From Flavonifractor sp052065355 (GTDB taxonomy: Bacteria > Bacillota > Clostridia > Oscillospirales > Oscillospiraceae), in NCBI RefSeq assembly GCF_052065355.1, contig NZ_JBQHUF010000003.1:207799-271798 (forward strand): 64,000 nucleotides of DNA. The letters are read 5' to 3'. A program made the translations under genes and the position numbers. Under the pieces are notes generated by a model. It was given only the letters and a program-made list of their open reading frames with translations, searched no databases and was not told the origin of the DNA. How positions within the stretch are numbered: position 1 is the stretch's first letter; each line of letters opens with the position of its first letter. Shown piece by piece: positions 30,812-39,108 of the stretch.

Positions 30812-32245
30812 ATGGAGGAACACAAGAGATTGGCCCTGCCGGAGGGGGAGCAGACCCTGCGGCGGGAGCTGAGTGAGCCCGCCCACAAGCTGGGGCTGCT
30901 CCTGCTGCTGCCCGCTGCCGCCCTGCTGGCGCTGGCGGCGGCCTCTATTGCCCGTGAAGCGGGTGCTATCCAGCCGGTGTACACCGTGGCCGCCCTTGGC
31001 GGACTGTTCTGCCTCATCCTGCTTGCCCGGCTGTTAGCGGCGGGAGAGGAAATGGCGTGGCTGGTGCTGCTGTTCATCGGGGCCGTCGGCCTGCGGGCGG
31101 TCTTTGCCCTGAAGTGGACGGTATATCCCCATGGGGACTATCTGACCCAGTGGAATCTGGCCCTGGAGCTGTCCCGGGCCGGGGCGGGGGAGTGGAAGGA
31201 GCTGGTACAGAACGCTGAATTGTCCGGTGGTGCGCTGTTTACCCTGTACCAAGGCCTGCTGATCCGGCTGTTTGGGCCTACCCTTGCGGCGGTACAGCTG
31301 CCCAACGCGGTATGGGGAGGCGTAAGCTGCCTGCTCACTGCCCTGATCGGCGAAAAACTCACCGGTTCCAGACTTACCGGGCTGATGGCCGGAGGCATCC
31401 TGGCGTTCTGTCCTACCCTGCTCTTTGCCGCCGGGGTACTGACCTCCATGCCGCTGTACACCGCCCTGCTGCTGGCGGGACTGTGGCTGCTGGTGTGTCG
31501 TCCCTTTGCGCAGACAGGCTTGAACCACGGCTTGGCCGGGATGGCCTGGGGGTTGTGCCTGGTGCTGGAGCCGGGACTGCCCGTCCCCCTGCTGGGAATC
31601 ATAGCTTGGTTCCTCTTCACCCTGCCCGGACGGAAGCGGGACGGAAACCTGTGGAAACGGGCGGCTGTTTTGGCGATCATTCTTTTGGCGGTCTGGCTGG
31701 CGGCGGGAGGAGCATCCATTTCGGGAGAGCTCTCTCTCCGGGCTATGGCGGAGCGGGTGCGGCTGCAATTCGCATCCTATGATTACAGCTGGGCCCGGGT
31801 GGATGGCGGAGGCCCCACCCGCAACAAGATCATTACCAGGGTGATGCATCCCTTCCTGCAGAGCTACATGCTGGGGGTGCTGCTGCTGGCCCTGTGGGGT
31901 GCGCTTACCAAAGTGAAATCGGTCAGCCGGAGCGCGCTGATATCCTGCGGACTGCTGCTGGCCGGCGTGGTGTCGGCCATGATCCTGGGTGGTGACCCGG
32001 TGCGTAACGGGTGGGCCATTGCCCTGTTCGCTTTGTGGGGAGCGGCTCCCGCCAAACAGCTGGCGGACTGGACACTGCTGATGGCGGCGCCGGAGGGCGG
32101 GCAGGGCCGGAAGAAGGCTCCGCCCCTGCCCATGCCCCTGCGGGTGGTGAAGCTGGTGGTGAGCGTGGCGGTATACGCCGCCATGGCGGCCCTGGTGCTG
32201 ATCTACTTTACTGGTAACGGCGTATTCGTATACGAGGCATTTTGA
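30812..32245 (+). CDS. Polytopic membrane protein, GT-C glycosyltransferase-like
   Basis: 477 aa from the ATG at 30812 (GGAGGAGGG upstream). It has about ten to twelve hydrophobic segments. The first outer loop holds VYPHGDYLTQWNLALEL, with an Asp in the place where GT39/ArnT-like enzymes keep their catalytic acidic residue, then FGPTLAAVQLPNAVWG and CPTLLFAAGVLTSMPLY, a family-like pattern. It probably moves a sugar from a lipid-linked donor onto the polymer or its lipid anchor. Function is inferred; a flippase is an alternative. The next start codon overlaps its stop (TGATG). Confidence 0.67.
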   Translation: MEEHKRLALPEGEQTLRRELSEPAHKLGLLLLLPAAALLALAAASIAREAGAIQPVYTVAALGGLFCLILLARLLAAGEEMAWLVLLFIGAVGLRAVFALKWTVYPHGDYLTQWNLALELSRAGAGEWKELVQNAELSGGALFTLYQGLLIRLFGPTLAAVQLPNAVWGGVSCLLTALIGEKLTGSRLTGLMAGGILAFCPTLLFAAGVLTSMPLYTALLLAGLWLLVCRPFAQTGLNHGLAGMAWGLCLVLEPGLPVPLLGIIAWFLFTLPGRKRDGNLWKRAAVLAIILLAVWLAAGGASISGELSLRAMAERVRLQFASYDYSWARVDGGGPTRNKIITRVMHPFLQSYMLGVLLLALWGALTKVKSVSRSALISCGLLLAGVVSAMILGGDPVRNGWAIALFALWGAAPAKQLADWTLLMAAPEGGQGRKKAPPLPMPLRVVKLVVSVAVYAAMAALVLIYFTGNGVFVYEAF

Positions 32246-34707
32246 TGGAGAAATCGCTACGCAAAGACATTGGAAGCTATTTTGTCCTATGGGCCGCCGC
32301 TTTCCTGCTGTGGGAGGCGGCGGTCCAGCAGGCTGTGGTGGGAGAATTCCGCTTCTGGCCGGCGGCGGGCTTCTGCCTGGCCGCAGCAGCGCTGGGTACT
32401 GCCGCCTGCGGCCTGCCGGGCTGGCTGGGCGGCAAGGTGGGAGCGGTACTTTTCCCGCTGGCCTATGTGTTTTATGGGACCCAGCTGGTGTACGCGGATA
32501 TCTTTGGGTCCTACCTGTCCCTGGCCTACACCGCCATGGGAGGAGAGGCGGTCACTACTTTTTGGTCTATCGCGGCGGCGGCCATCTGGCGCTGCCTGCC
32601 CAGACTGCTGGTGATGGCCCTTCCGCTGATTGTCTTTTATGTACTGCGGCGGAAGAGATGGCTGCCCATCGCGGGGCGGCCCTGGCGGGCTCAGCTGGCT
32701 CTGATTGGGACAGCGGTGGCCATTCCGGTGGTGCTGATTCTTACCCTGCCCCTGATGGGAACGGGGGCTGGCACCCCAGAGGGGGCCTTTTACAGTGCTT
32801 CGGCCACCATCGACCGGCGGGCCCAGCAGCTGGGCCTGCTGACGGCGGGGGTGCTGGACGCCAAACAGACCCTGCTGGGGAGCGGCGGCGTCCGGGTGTC
32901 CGGCGGGCTGGACCTTACTGCCGGGGGTCGGGGACCCACCAATGTGCTGGACGGCATGGACTTTGACCAGCTGGACCAGGCCGCAGAGGATGAAGATCTG
33001 CTCAGCCTGAACAACTACTTCGCCTCCCTCCAGGGGACGGTGAAGAACAACTATACCGGGCTGTTTTCTGATTACAACCTCATCGTTATCTGTGCGGAAG
33101 CCTTCTCGCCCTATCTGATCGACCCCGAGCTGACGCCAACCCTCTACCGGATGTCCAACGAGGGGATCGTGTTCCGCAACTTCTACAACAGCTTCCCTAA
33201 TCTGACTACCAACGGAGAATACGGCCTGTGTATGGGGCTGATGCCGGATGCCAGCAAAATGAGCTTTGCGGTGTCCAAGGACAACTATCTGCCCTTCTGT
33301 CTGGGCAACATGTTCAGCCAGGCCGGGGTGGAGGCCAGGGCCTATCACAACAACATCGGTACCTTCTACGACCGGGTGAACACCCACACCAACATGGGAT
33401 ACACCTTCGAGGCCATTGACTTCGGTCTGGATATGGAGCCGGGAAATCCCACCTCCGACCTGGAGATGATGGAGAAAACGGTGGATGAGTACTTGGACCA
33501 GGAGCCCTTCCACACCTACTATATGACCTATTCCGGCCATGCCGATTATTCCTTTGAAGACAACGACATGAGCGCCCAGAATCAGGAGTTGGTGGCCGAT
33601 ATGGAGGGCTCCGAGGAGCTGCGGGCCTACTACGCCTGCCAGCTGGAGCTGGAAAAGGCCATGGAGTACCTGCTGGAGCGGCTGGAGGAGGCGGGAGTTG
33701 CCGACCGTACGGTGGTGGTGCTCACCGGCGACCACGCTCCCTACGGCCTGCCGGAGGAGGACTATGAGACTCTGGCCGGAGAAGCGGTGGAGGAGCCCTT
33801 CTGGCAATACCGGAACAGCTTTATCTGCTGGACTGGCGGGCTGGAGGAGCCTATCGTGGTAGACGACTACTGCTGCACCCAGGATATCCTGCCCACTTTG
33901 CTGAACCTGTTCGGCTTTGACTATGACTCCCGGCTGCTCACCGGTCGGGACGTGCTGGCCGACTGCACCCATGTCGCCTTGCTGAAGGATGGCAGCTTCC
34001 TGACGGAAGATCTGGTATACGATGCCTCCAGCGGGGACATCACCTGGCGGGACGGAACGGGCGACGAGGCTCAGGCACAGGAACTGATCCAGGCTATGGA
34101 AGATCAGCTGACGGTGTCCGCCGCCATCCTGGACACAAACTACTATGACTTTGCCTTCCGTACCCTGGGCCTGTCCGCCGGGCGGACGGAGCGGGAGGAG
34201 TACGCCAGCTACGCCGACATTGAAGGCACCTGGTATGAGGATTCGGTGGAATACCTCACCTCTCTGGGGGCGCTCAGCGGCGGTGGTACCGGCGACTTTC
34301 TGGGCGAGTCCGCCGCCAGCCGGGCGGCGGTACTGGCTATGATTACCCGGGGACTGGGCCTGGAGGCGGGAGAGGAGAGCCCGCCCTATACGGACCTGGA
34401 GGAAGGCCTGTGGTATATGGAGACAGTGAGCGCTGCCTGGTCGGCGGGTTTGCTGCCAGAGGATGTGGAGACCTTCCGGCCGGATGACCCCATCACGGAG
34501 GAAGAGACGGAGGCATTCTTTGCTGCCACCGCACAGTACCGAGGTGTAGAGGACAGCGACACGCTGGCAGAACAGGCGGTTTCCCAAGCCATGGAGCGAC
34601 AGAAGGAAGAGGGGACGGAGCTGGAAGAGGGGATCCTGTCCCGAGGCGCGGCGGCTTGCGCCGCGGCCACTCTGCTGGAAACGCTGGAAAGCGCTGTGGA
34701 GGAATAA
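32245..34707 (+). CDS. LTA-synthase-like phosphotransferase with C-terminal SLH-like repeats
   Basis: 820 aa. Five N-terminal membrane segments are followed by an extracellular sulfatase/alkaline-phosphatase-fold domain. Metal and catalytic residues match LtaS: Glu285 (VICAEAFSPYLI), nucleophile Thr321 (FPNLTTNGEYG), a His motif YMTYSGHADYSF, and Asp496-His497 (LTGDHAPYGL). LtaS-type enzymes polymerise glycerol phosphate from phosphatidylglycerol. Residues 650-760 hold two SLH-like repeats (YADIEGTWYEDSVEYLTSLG, YTDLEEGLWYMETVSAAWSA), unusual for LtaS and suggesting cell-wall anchoring. Last gene of the operon. Confidence 0.82.
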   Translation: MEKSLRKDIGSYFVLWAAAFLLWEAAVQQAVVGEFRFWPAAGFCLAAAALGTAACGLPGWLGGKVGAVLFPLAYVFYGTQLVYADIFGSYLSLAYTAMGGEAVTTFWSIAAAAIWRCLPRLLVMALPLIVFYVLRRKRWLPIAGRPWRAQLALIGTAVAIPVVLILTLPLMGTGAGTPEGAFYSASATIDRRAQQLGLLTAGVLDAKQTLLGSGGVRVSGGLDLTAGGRGPTNVLDGMDFDQLDQAAEDEDLLSLNNYFASLQGTVKNNYTGLFSDYNLIVICAEAFSPYLIDPELTPTLYRMSNEGIVFRNFYNSFPNLTTNGEYGLCMGLMPDASKMSFAVSKDNYLPFCLGNMFSQAGVEARAYHNNIGTFYDRVNTHTNMGYTFEAIDFGLDMEPGNPTSDLEMMEKTVDEYLDQEPFHTYYMTYSGHADYSFEDNDMSAQNQELVADMEGSEELRAYYACQLELEKAMEYLLERLEEAGVADRTVVVLTGDHAPYGLPEEDYETLAGEAVEEPFWQYRNSFICWTGGLEEPIVVDDYCCTQDILPTLLNLFGFDYDSRLLTGRDVLADCTHVALLKDGSFLTEDLVYDASSGDITWRDGTGDEAQAQELIQAMEDQLTVSAAILDTNYYDFAFRTLGLSAGRTEREEYASYADIEGTWYEDSVEYLTSLGALSGGGTGDFLGESAASRAAVLAMITRGLGLEAGEESPPYTDLEEGLWYMETVSAAWSAGLLPEDVETFRPDDPITEEETEAFFAATAQYRGVEDSDTLAEQAVSQAMERQKEEGTELEEGILSRGAAACAAATLLETLESAVEE

Positions 34708-34748
34708 AAAGGGCCTCCGGCACACAGGTGCCGGAGGCCCTTTTTTTC
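34706..34748. terminator. Terminator of the surface-polymer operon
   Basis: An 18-bp stem with a 4-base loop and seven T residues after it. It lies right after the LTA-synthase-like gene and also faces the convergent gene. Confidence 0.92.
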
Positions 34749-35250
34749 AGTAGGGATAAGTACTCCAGGTGTTGACACCGGACAGATCGGTGAACAGCAG
34801 TCCGGAAGGGGGTAGGAAGGTAAACACCAGTAATGCGGCGCCCAGAGCCAAGGCCAGAAGGAGAAAGACACCCTGCCCCTTCTGCCAGATCGGCCCATCC
34901 AGAAAATAGGGCAGAAGCAGAGAGATGGCCATAGACAGGACGTAGAGGATGATATCAAACAGCAGACTTTCGCCGCCCAGAGGAATGTGGTACACATAGC
35001 CCACAGCCAGCATAAATACCGCGCCCAGCAGCAGGGAAAAGGCACGGGGACCAGGGCGGTCTTTCAGCAGCAGGCCGGTGACGAGGCTGGGCCAGTAGAG
35101 CAGCTTGACATGTTCCCACAGACTCTCCGACACCGGCGCGAACAGAGCGGTTACGGTACAGGACAAAAGATCGTATACGAAATGCAGACAGCTCCCCGCC
35201 ACTACGGCGGCGGCAAAGGCGAGCAGGACGGTGCGGGACAGACGAGACAT
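34747..35250 (-). CDS. DUF6512-like integral membrane protein
   Basis: 167 aa from the ATG at 35250 (AAAGGGGG upstream); a longer upstream open frame is ignored because it has no ribosome site there. It has five membrane segments. The N-terminal LHFVYDLLSCTVTALFAPVS with ESLWEHVKLLYWPS is the most conserved-looking block and fits the DUF6512 family, whose function is unknown. It is divergent from spoIVB; the 243 bases between them (35251-35493) show no clear element. Confidence 0.62.
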   Translation of the reverse strand: MSRLSRTVLLAFAAAVVAGSCLHFVYDLLSCTVTALFAPVSESLWEHVKLLYWPSLVTGLLLKDRPGPRAFSLLLGAVFMLAVGYVYHIPLGGESLLFDIILYVLSMAISLLLPYFLDGPIWQKGQGVFLLLALALGAALLVFTFLPPSGLLFTDLSGVNTWSTYPY

Positions 35251-35493
35251 GACGACGACCCCCTTTTTCTGTTCAGCACAGCATATGCCCACGGCAAAAA
35301 AATGATGCAAAAAATGCCGCTGTGGGAATGAGATACCTGCATAATTGCGGAAAGCCCGATGTACACGCACCAGGAAAAAGCATCCAAACCAAAGGAGCGT
35401 TTCATTGCCAGCAAAACCGGCGGAACTTTCGGATATATTAACATCAGCGTCAATCGACGCGATATTTTTGCGCGGAAAGGAGATGCCGGTACC

Positions 35494-36528
35494 ATGAAAG
35501 AGGAACAAAAGGCACGGCCCTGGGTGGCCGCGGCCCTGGCGGCAGCGCTGGTCTTTGCATCGCTGGCGCTGGTGCAGCCCGCCAGGGCCGCGGAGTCGGT
35601 CCGCACGTTGGTACCCGTAGGACGGGCCGTGGGGATCAAAATGTTTTCCGACGGCGTGATGGTGGTAGGATTTTCCGAAGTGGCCACCGCCCAGGGCCGG
35701 TCCGTGCCCGCTCGTGACTGCGGGCTGAAGGAAGGGGACATCATCACCCACATCAACCAAGAGGAAGTGGATACCATTGAGGATGTGCAGAGCGTCCTCC
35801 AGGAGATAGGCGGCCAGACCATGAGTATACGGGCCCTGCGGGAGGATGAGCTGGTCCAGTTTACCGCTCAGGCCGTACAGTGCAGCAGCGACGGTCAGTA
35901 TAAGCTGGGCGCCTGGATTCGGGACTCCATGGCGGGCATTGGTACGATCACCTACTGGGATCCCCAGTCGGGACAGTTCGGTGCCCTGGGCCATGGGATC
36001 AACGATGTGGACACCGCTCAGCTTATGCCCCTGCAGTCAGGAGGAATTCTCTATTCCGATGTGGCTGACGTGAAGAAGGGCCAAAAGGGCGAGCCCGGTG
36101 AACTGAAGGGGGCCTTTCAGACCGACCGCGACCTGGGCACCCTGTATGCCAACACGCCGGGCGGTGTGTTCGGTACCCTGAGCACCAGTGACTTTTTCCA
36201 GGAGACGGAGCCGGTGGAGGTGGCCGCCCGGGAGGAAGTCCACACCGGTAAGGCCGTGATCCGTTCCAACGTGGCGGGAGATACCACGGAGGATTACGAA
36301 GTGGAGATCATCCGTATTTTTCCCGAAAATGAGCAGGATACTCGCAACCTCATGCTGAAAGTTACCGATTCCCGCCTGTTGGAGACCACGGGCGGTATCG
36401 TGCAGGGCATGAGCGGTTCTCCTATCCTTCAGGATGGAAAGCTGGTGGGTGCCGTTACCCATGTGCTGGTGAATGACCCCACTCAGGGATACGGCATCCT
36501 GATCGAAAACATGCTGGAGCGGGCATAA
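35494..36528 (+). CDS. spoIVB: SpoIVB sporulation serine peptidase
   Basis: 344 aa from the ATG at 35494 (GGAAAGGAG upstream). Signal-anchor VAAALAAALVFASLALV, a PDZ domain (DCGLKEGDIITHINQEEVD), then the S55 peptidase domain with His167 (FGALGHGINDVD) and Ser309 (VQGMSGSPILQDG). In Bacillus it is secreted from the forespore and cleaves SpoIVFA, releasing SpoIVFB to process pro-sigma-K. As in other endospore formers it lies just upstream of spo0A, but here with pnuC between them. It has its own terminator. Confidence 0.94.
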   Translation: MKEEQKARPWVAAALAAALVFASLALVQPARAAESVRTLVPVGRAVGIKMFSDGVMVVGFSEVATAQGRSVPARDCGLKEGDIITHINQEEVDTIEDVQSVLQEIGGQTMSIRALREDELVQFTAQAVQCSSDGQYKLGAWIRDSMAGIGTITYWDPQSGQFGALGHGINDVDTAQLMPLQSGGILYSDVADVKKGQKGEPGELKGAFQTDRDLGTLYANTPGGVFGTLSTSDFFQETEPVEVAAREEVHTGKAVIRSNVAGDTTEDYEVEIIRIFPENEQDTRNLMLKVTDSRLLETTGGIVQGMSGSPILQDGKLVGAVTHVLVNDPTQGYGILIENMLERA

Positions 36529-36564
36529 CAAGAAGGCGGGGGAGTTCCCCCGCCTTCTTGTTAT
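36525..36564. terminator. Terminator after spoIVB
   Basis: A long near-perfect stem overlapping the spoIVB stop codon, arms about 36525-36543 and 36546-36564, closed by a very short loop. It ends TTGTTAT. Confidence 0.8.
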
Positions 36565-36568
36565 GCCC

Positions 36569-36597
36569 TTGACAGGGCGGTGCTTTTATGGTAGAGT
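36569..36597 (+). promoter_or_regulatory. Promoter of pnuC
   Basis: TTGACA (36569-36574), 17-base spacer, TAGAGT (36592-36597). The predicted transcript starts near 36604, at the first base pairs of the structured leader. Confidence 0.75.
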
Positions 36598-36602
36598 TTC
36601 CT

Positions 36603-36703
36603 CTGCAATTGATAGGATACTGCCACCGGGTAGTGAAATGCAGGCGCATTTTTGGTTACGGCGTTAGGTCTTAGAAGCCGTAAACGAAGATGCGCCGTTT
36701 TTT
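36603..36703 (+). promoter_or_regulatory. Structured 5' leader of pnuC, riboswitch or attenuator candidate
   Basis: Hairpin 1: CTGCA (36603-36607) pairs with TGCAG (36639-36643), and an inner stem ACTGCC-ACCG-GGTAGT is separated by a purine-rich internal loop. Hairpin 2: GGCGCAT (36643-36649) pairs with ATGCGCC (36690-36696), with inner stem GTTACGGC/GCCGTAAC-like and a 14-base loop, followed by TTTTTT. Hairpin 2 is thus an intrinsic terminator before the pnuC ribosome site. The two hairpins share one base. It fits none of the riboswitch classes I can recall (TPP, FMN, THF, preQ1, ZTP, NAD-II). Confidence 0.5.
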
Positions 36704-36721
36704 GAGGAGTGGAAAGGCCCC

Positions 36722-37426
36722 ATGGACAAGAAAACAAGCTATTTTACCAAATTTGAGAAAGGGTTATGGCTGGTGTCGGTGACCGCCATCGTAGGCTCCT
36801 ACCTGTTGTTCCAGGCCGGCGATGTGCTGACCCTGCTGGCCTCCCTCATCGGTGCCACGTTCCTGATCCTAAACGCCAAAGGAAACGTCTGGGGACAGGT
36901 GCTGACGGTTGTGTTTAGTCTGCTCTACGGCGTCATCTCCTACTCTACGGCCTACTATGGCGAGATGATCACCTATCTGGGCATGACCGCCCCTATCGCC
37001 GTGGCATCGGTGGTGTCCTGGGCCAGAAATCCCGCCCAGGAGGGAGAAAGGGAGGTAAAAGTCAACCGCCTGCCTCGCTGGGAATACCTCCTGTTGGTTG
37101 CGCTGAGCCTGGCGGTGACCTGTGTCTTCTATTTCATTTTGAAAGCCTGCCACACACAGGTGCTCTGGCTCAGTACTTTGTCGGTCTTTACCAGCTTCCT
37201 GGCTTCCTACCTGACCATGCGGCGCAGCCCCTTTTTTGCTGTGGGTTATGCTGCCAATGATGTGGTCCTTATCGCGCTGTGGCTGATCGCCGCCCGGCAG
37301 GACCGGCAATACAGCGCGGTGGTCATCTGCTTTGCTGTGTTCCTGATCAACGATCTGTATGGCTATTGGAATTGGATCAGATTGAAGAAAAAACAGGCAG
37401 GCGAACTGGAAGGCTGTCCGGCATAA
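36722..37426 (+). CDS. pnuC: PnuC-family vitamin transporter
   Basis: 234 aa with seven membrane segments. Landmarks of PnuC: LLASLIGATFLILNAKGNVWGQ, ISYSTAYYGEMITYLGM, and the C-terminal VICFAVFLINDLYGYWNW. PnuC proteins carry nicotinamide riboside, thiamine or riboflavin by facilitated diffusion and rely on a kinase for trapping. The subtype cannot be set from these motifs alone. It interrupts the usual spoIVB-spo0A neighbourhood and has its own promoter and structured leader. Confidence 0.85.
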   Translation: MDKKTSYFTKFEKGLWLVSVTAIVGSYLLFQAGDVLTLLASLIGATFLILNAKGNVWGQVLTVVFSLLYGVISYSTAYYGEMITYLGMTAPIAVASVVSWARNPAQEGEREVKVNRLPRWEYLLLVALSLAVTCVFYFILKACHTQVLWLSTLSVFTSFLASYLTMRRSPFFAVGYAANDVVLIALWLIAARQDRQYSAVVICFAVFLINDLYGYWNWIRLKKKQAGELEGCPA

Positions 37427-37512
37427 TTGGAAGCTGCTTCCAGAAGTGAGAGAAAAATAGATGCTGAAATATGTCGGAATAACTAAGAAAAAACATTGTT
37501 TTTTGCAGGTAA

Positions 37513-37529
37513 AGTCGAAACAAGTCGAA
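37513..37529. promoter_or_regulatory. Two 0A-box-like sites upstream of spo0A
   Basis: AGTCGAA occurs at 37513-37519 and again at 37523-37529, 10 bases apart on the same face of the helix. Each matches the Spo0A box TGTCGAA at 6 of 7 positions. A possible promoter (TTGCGC 37561, 17-base spacer, TAAATT 37584) lies downstream. Autoregulation of spo0A is known in Bacillus; here it is inference. Confidence 0.4.
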
Positions 37530-37662
37530 GAGATATACCCATAAATTTCCAGCAAAACCCTTGCGCTGTCTGTCTGATTATGGTAAATTATAGAGGACCG
37601 GTAAGAAGCCTTGGCCAGGCAGCAAACGCAATGCAGGGGAACCTGCGGAAAGGGTGTCAAGA

Positions 37663-38421
37663 TTGGAAACCAGAAAGCGGATTTTGGTGGCGGACGCCAA
37701 TGAGGAATTTCGCCGCATACTTACGGCGGGATTGGCGGAGGAAGCCGACATGGAGCTGGCGGGCGAGACGGGAGACGGACCTGAGGCGGTGCGTCTGGCA
37801 GAGCGGGAAGCGCCCGACGTGGTGGTCATGGACCTGGTGCTGGCCAAAATGGACGGGCTGGAGGTACTGCAAAAGCTGGCGGAGCTTTCGGCCAGGCCCA
37901 GAGTGCTGGTCCTTTCCAGCTTTGTACGGGGCAATGTGGCGGAGCTGGCCGCTGCCAGAGGCGCGGACTATTATATGATAAAGCCCTGTAAGCTGGCGGC
38001 GGTGACGGAGCGTATCCGTCAGCTGGCTACCGGTGAGGCGGACGGTGAACAGCAGCAGGAACAGGACAGAAACCTGGAGAGCACGGTCACCGCTATCATT
38101 CACGAGATCGGCGTGCCTGCCCATATCAAGGGATATCAGTATCTGCGAGAGTCCATCCTGATTGCGGTGAAGGATATGGAGGTCATCAATGCGGTGACTA
38201 AAATCCTCTATCCGGAGGTGGCCAAGCGCTTTGGTACCACCGCATCCAGGGTGGAGCGGGCCATTCGGCACGCCATCGAGGTGGCTTGGGATCGGGGCGA
38301 TCTGGAGACGCTGCAGAAATACTTTGGATATACCGTATCCAACGCCAAGGGCAAGCCCACCAATTCCGAGTTCATTGCCATGATCGCAGACCGGCTCCAG
38401 CTGCAGCAGAAGGAAAAGTGA
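37663..38421 (+). CDS. spo0A: Sporulation master response regulator Spo0A
   Basis: 252 aa, TTG start at 37663 preferred (AAAGGG about 8 bases upstream; GTG at 37654 is too close to it). Receiver domain with phospho-acceptor Asp57 (VVMDLVLAKMDG) and conserved Lys (YYMIKPCKL). The C-terminal Spo0A DNA-binding domain is unmistakable: ASRVERAIRHAIEVAWDRGD and FGYTVSNAKGKPTNSEFIAM. When phosphorylated it starts sporulation by binding 0A boxes. The linker is Gln/Glu-rich. It lies 236 bases after pnuC with its own promoter region. Confidence 0.96.
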   Translation: METRKRILVADANEEFRRILTAGLAEEADMELAGETGDGPEAVRLAEREAPDVVVMDLVLAKMDGLEVLQKLAELSARPRVLVLSSFVRGNVAELAAARGADYYMIKPCKLAAVTERIRQLATGEADGEQQQEQDRNLESTVTAIIHEIGVPAHIKGYQYLRESILIAVKDMEVINAVTKILYPEVAKRFGTTASRVERAIRHAIEVAWDRGDLETLQKYFGYTVSNAKGKPTNSEFIAMIADRLQLQQKEK

Positions 38422-38426
38422 GCACA

Positions 38427-38475
38427 AAAAAGATCCCCCGCGGAAGAGCGAATCTCTGCCACAGGGGATCTGATC
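38427..38475 (-). terminator. Terminator of the TetR gene
   Basis: On the minus strand AGATCCCC pairs with GGGGATCT, with additional inner pairing, followed by TTTTTT. It lies between the convergent spo0A and tetR genes. Confidence 0.65.
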
Positions 38476-38480
38476 GTTTA

Positions 38481-39050
38481 TCAGGAAGGAGTGCTTCCGG
38501 TGGGCGGATTGGCAAATCGCTCCGCCGCCCGGCGGATCTCCGGCTCCAACAGGCGGGTCAGCCGGTCTACCAAAATTTCCGGGTCCTCCTTCATGTCGTC
38601 CGAGATCCAGCGAACCAGGATCCCGGAGAGGGCATACATGTAAAAATCCGTTAAAAAAGCCCGGTCTTCCTCCGGAAGAGTCAGGTCGCCGGCATACAGC
38701 CCAAACAGCTTGGACACCAACGCCTGGGAAAGGGAGAAAAACTGACAGTCCAAGTGGTCGCGTCCGCTGGAACGAAACACATGGTAGATAGCCAGATGGT
38801 TCTCCTGAAGATAGCAGAAGGCACGCATCAGCTCCTCATGCCAGTCGTGGGCACCCTGAAGCGTCTGCTCTGTCTCATGGGCCAGGAACCAGCGCAGCAG
38901 GTCGTATATGTCCTGAAAGTGATAGTAAAAGGTCTGACGGTTGACATCACAGTCCTCTACCAGTTCTTTTACAGTGATATCATCCAGAAATTTTTTCTGC
39001 AGCAGCTTTTTCAAGGAGTTCGCCAAAGCGAGCTTGGTACTGGGAGCCAA
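38481..39050 (-). CDS. TetR/AcrR family regulator, DhaS-like
   Basis: 189 aa from a TTG at 39050, chosen because AGGAGG lies 8 bases upstream. N-terminal HTH: LANSLKKLLQKKFLDDITVK then ELVEDCDVNRQTFYYHFQDI. The C-terminal half resembles the TetR_C_8 domain of the DhaS group of dihydroxyacetone kinase regulators, but no dha genes are nearby. It is divergent from the TSCPD gene, with which it shares a promoter region, so it may control that gene and itself. Confidence 0.77.
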   Translation of the reverse strand: MAPSTKLALANSLKKLLQKKFLDDITVKELVEDCDVNRQTFYYHFQDIYDLLRWFLAHETEQTLQGAHDWHEELMRAFCYLQENHLAIYHVFRSSGRDHLDCQFFSLSQALVSKLFGLYAGDLTLPEEDRAFLTDFYMYALSGILVRWISDDMKEDPEILVDRLTRLLEPEIRRAAERFANPPTGSTPS

Positions 39051-39108
39051 CGGTCTCACCTCCTGAGACACCCGGAAAACGGCCGTACTGAAACACCATA
39101 CGATCATC

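Noticed and set aside
32287..34725. Long minus-strand open frame across the LTA-synthase-like gene
   Set aside because: It is a GC-rich shadow of the real gene, with no ribosome site and a low-complexity His/Gly/Gln-rich protein.
34747..35994. 415-residue reading of the DUF6512-like gene
   Set aside because: The upstream part overlaps spoIVB in antisense and has no ribosome site; the ATG at 35250 has one and gives a normal-length membrane protein.
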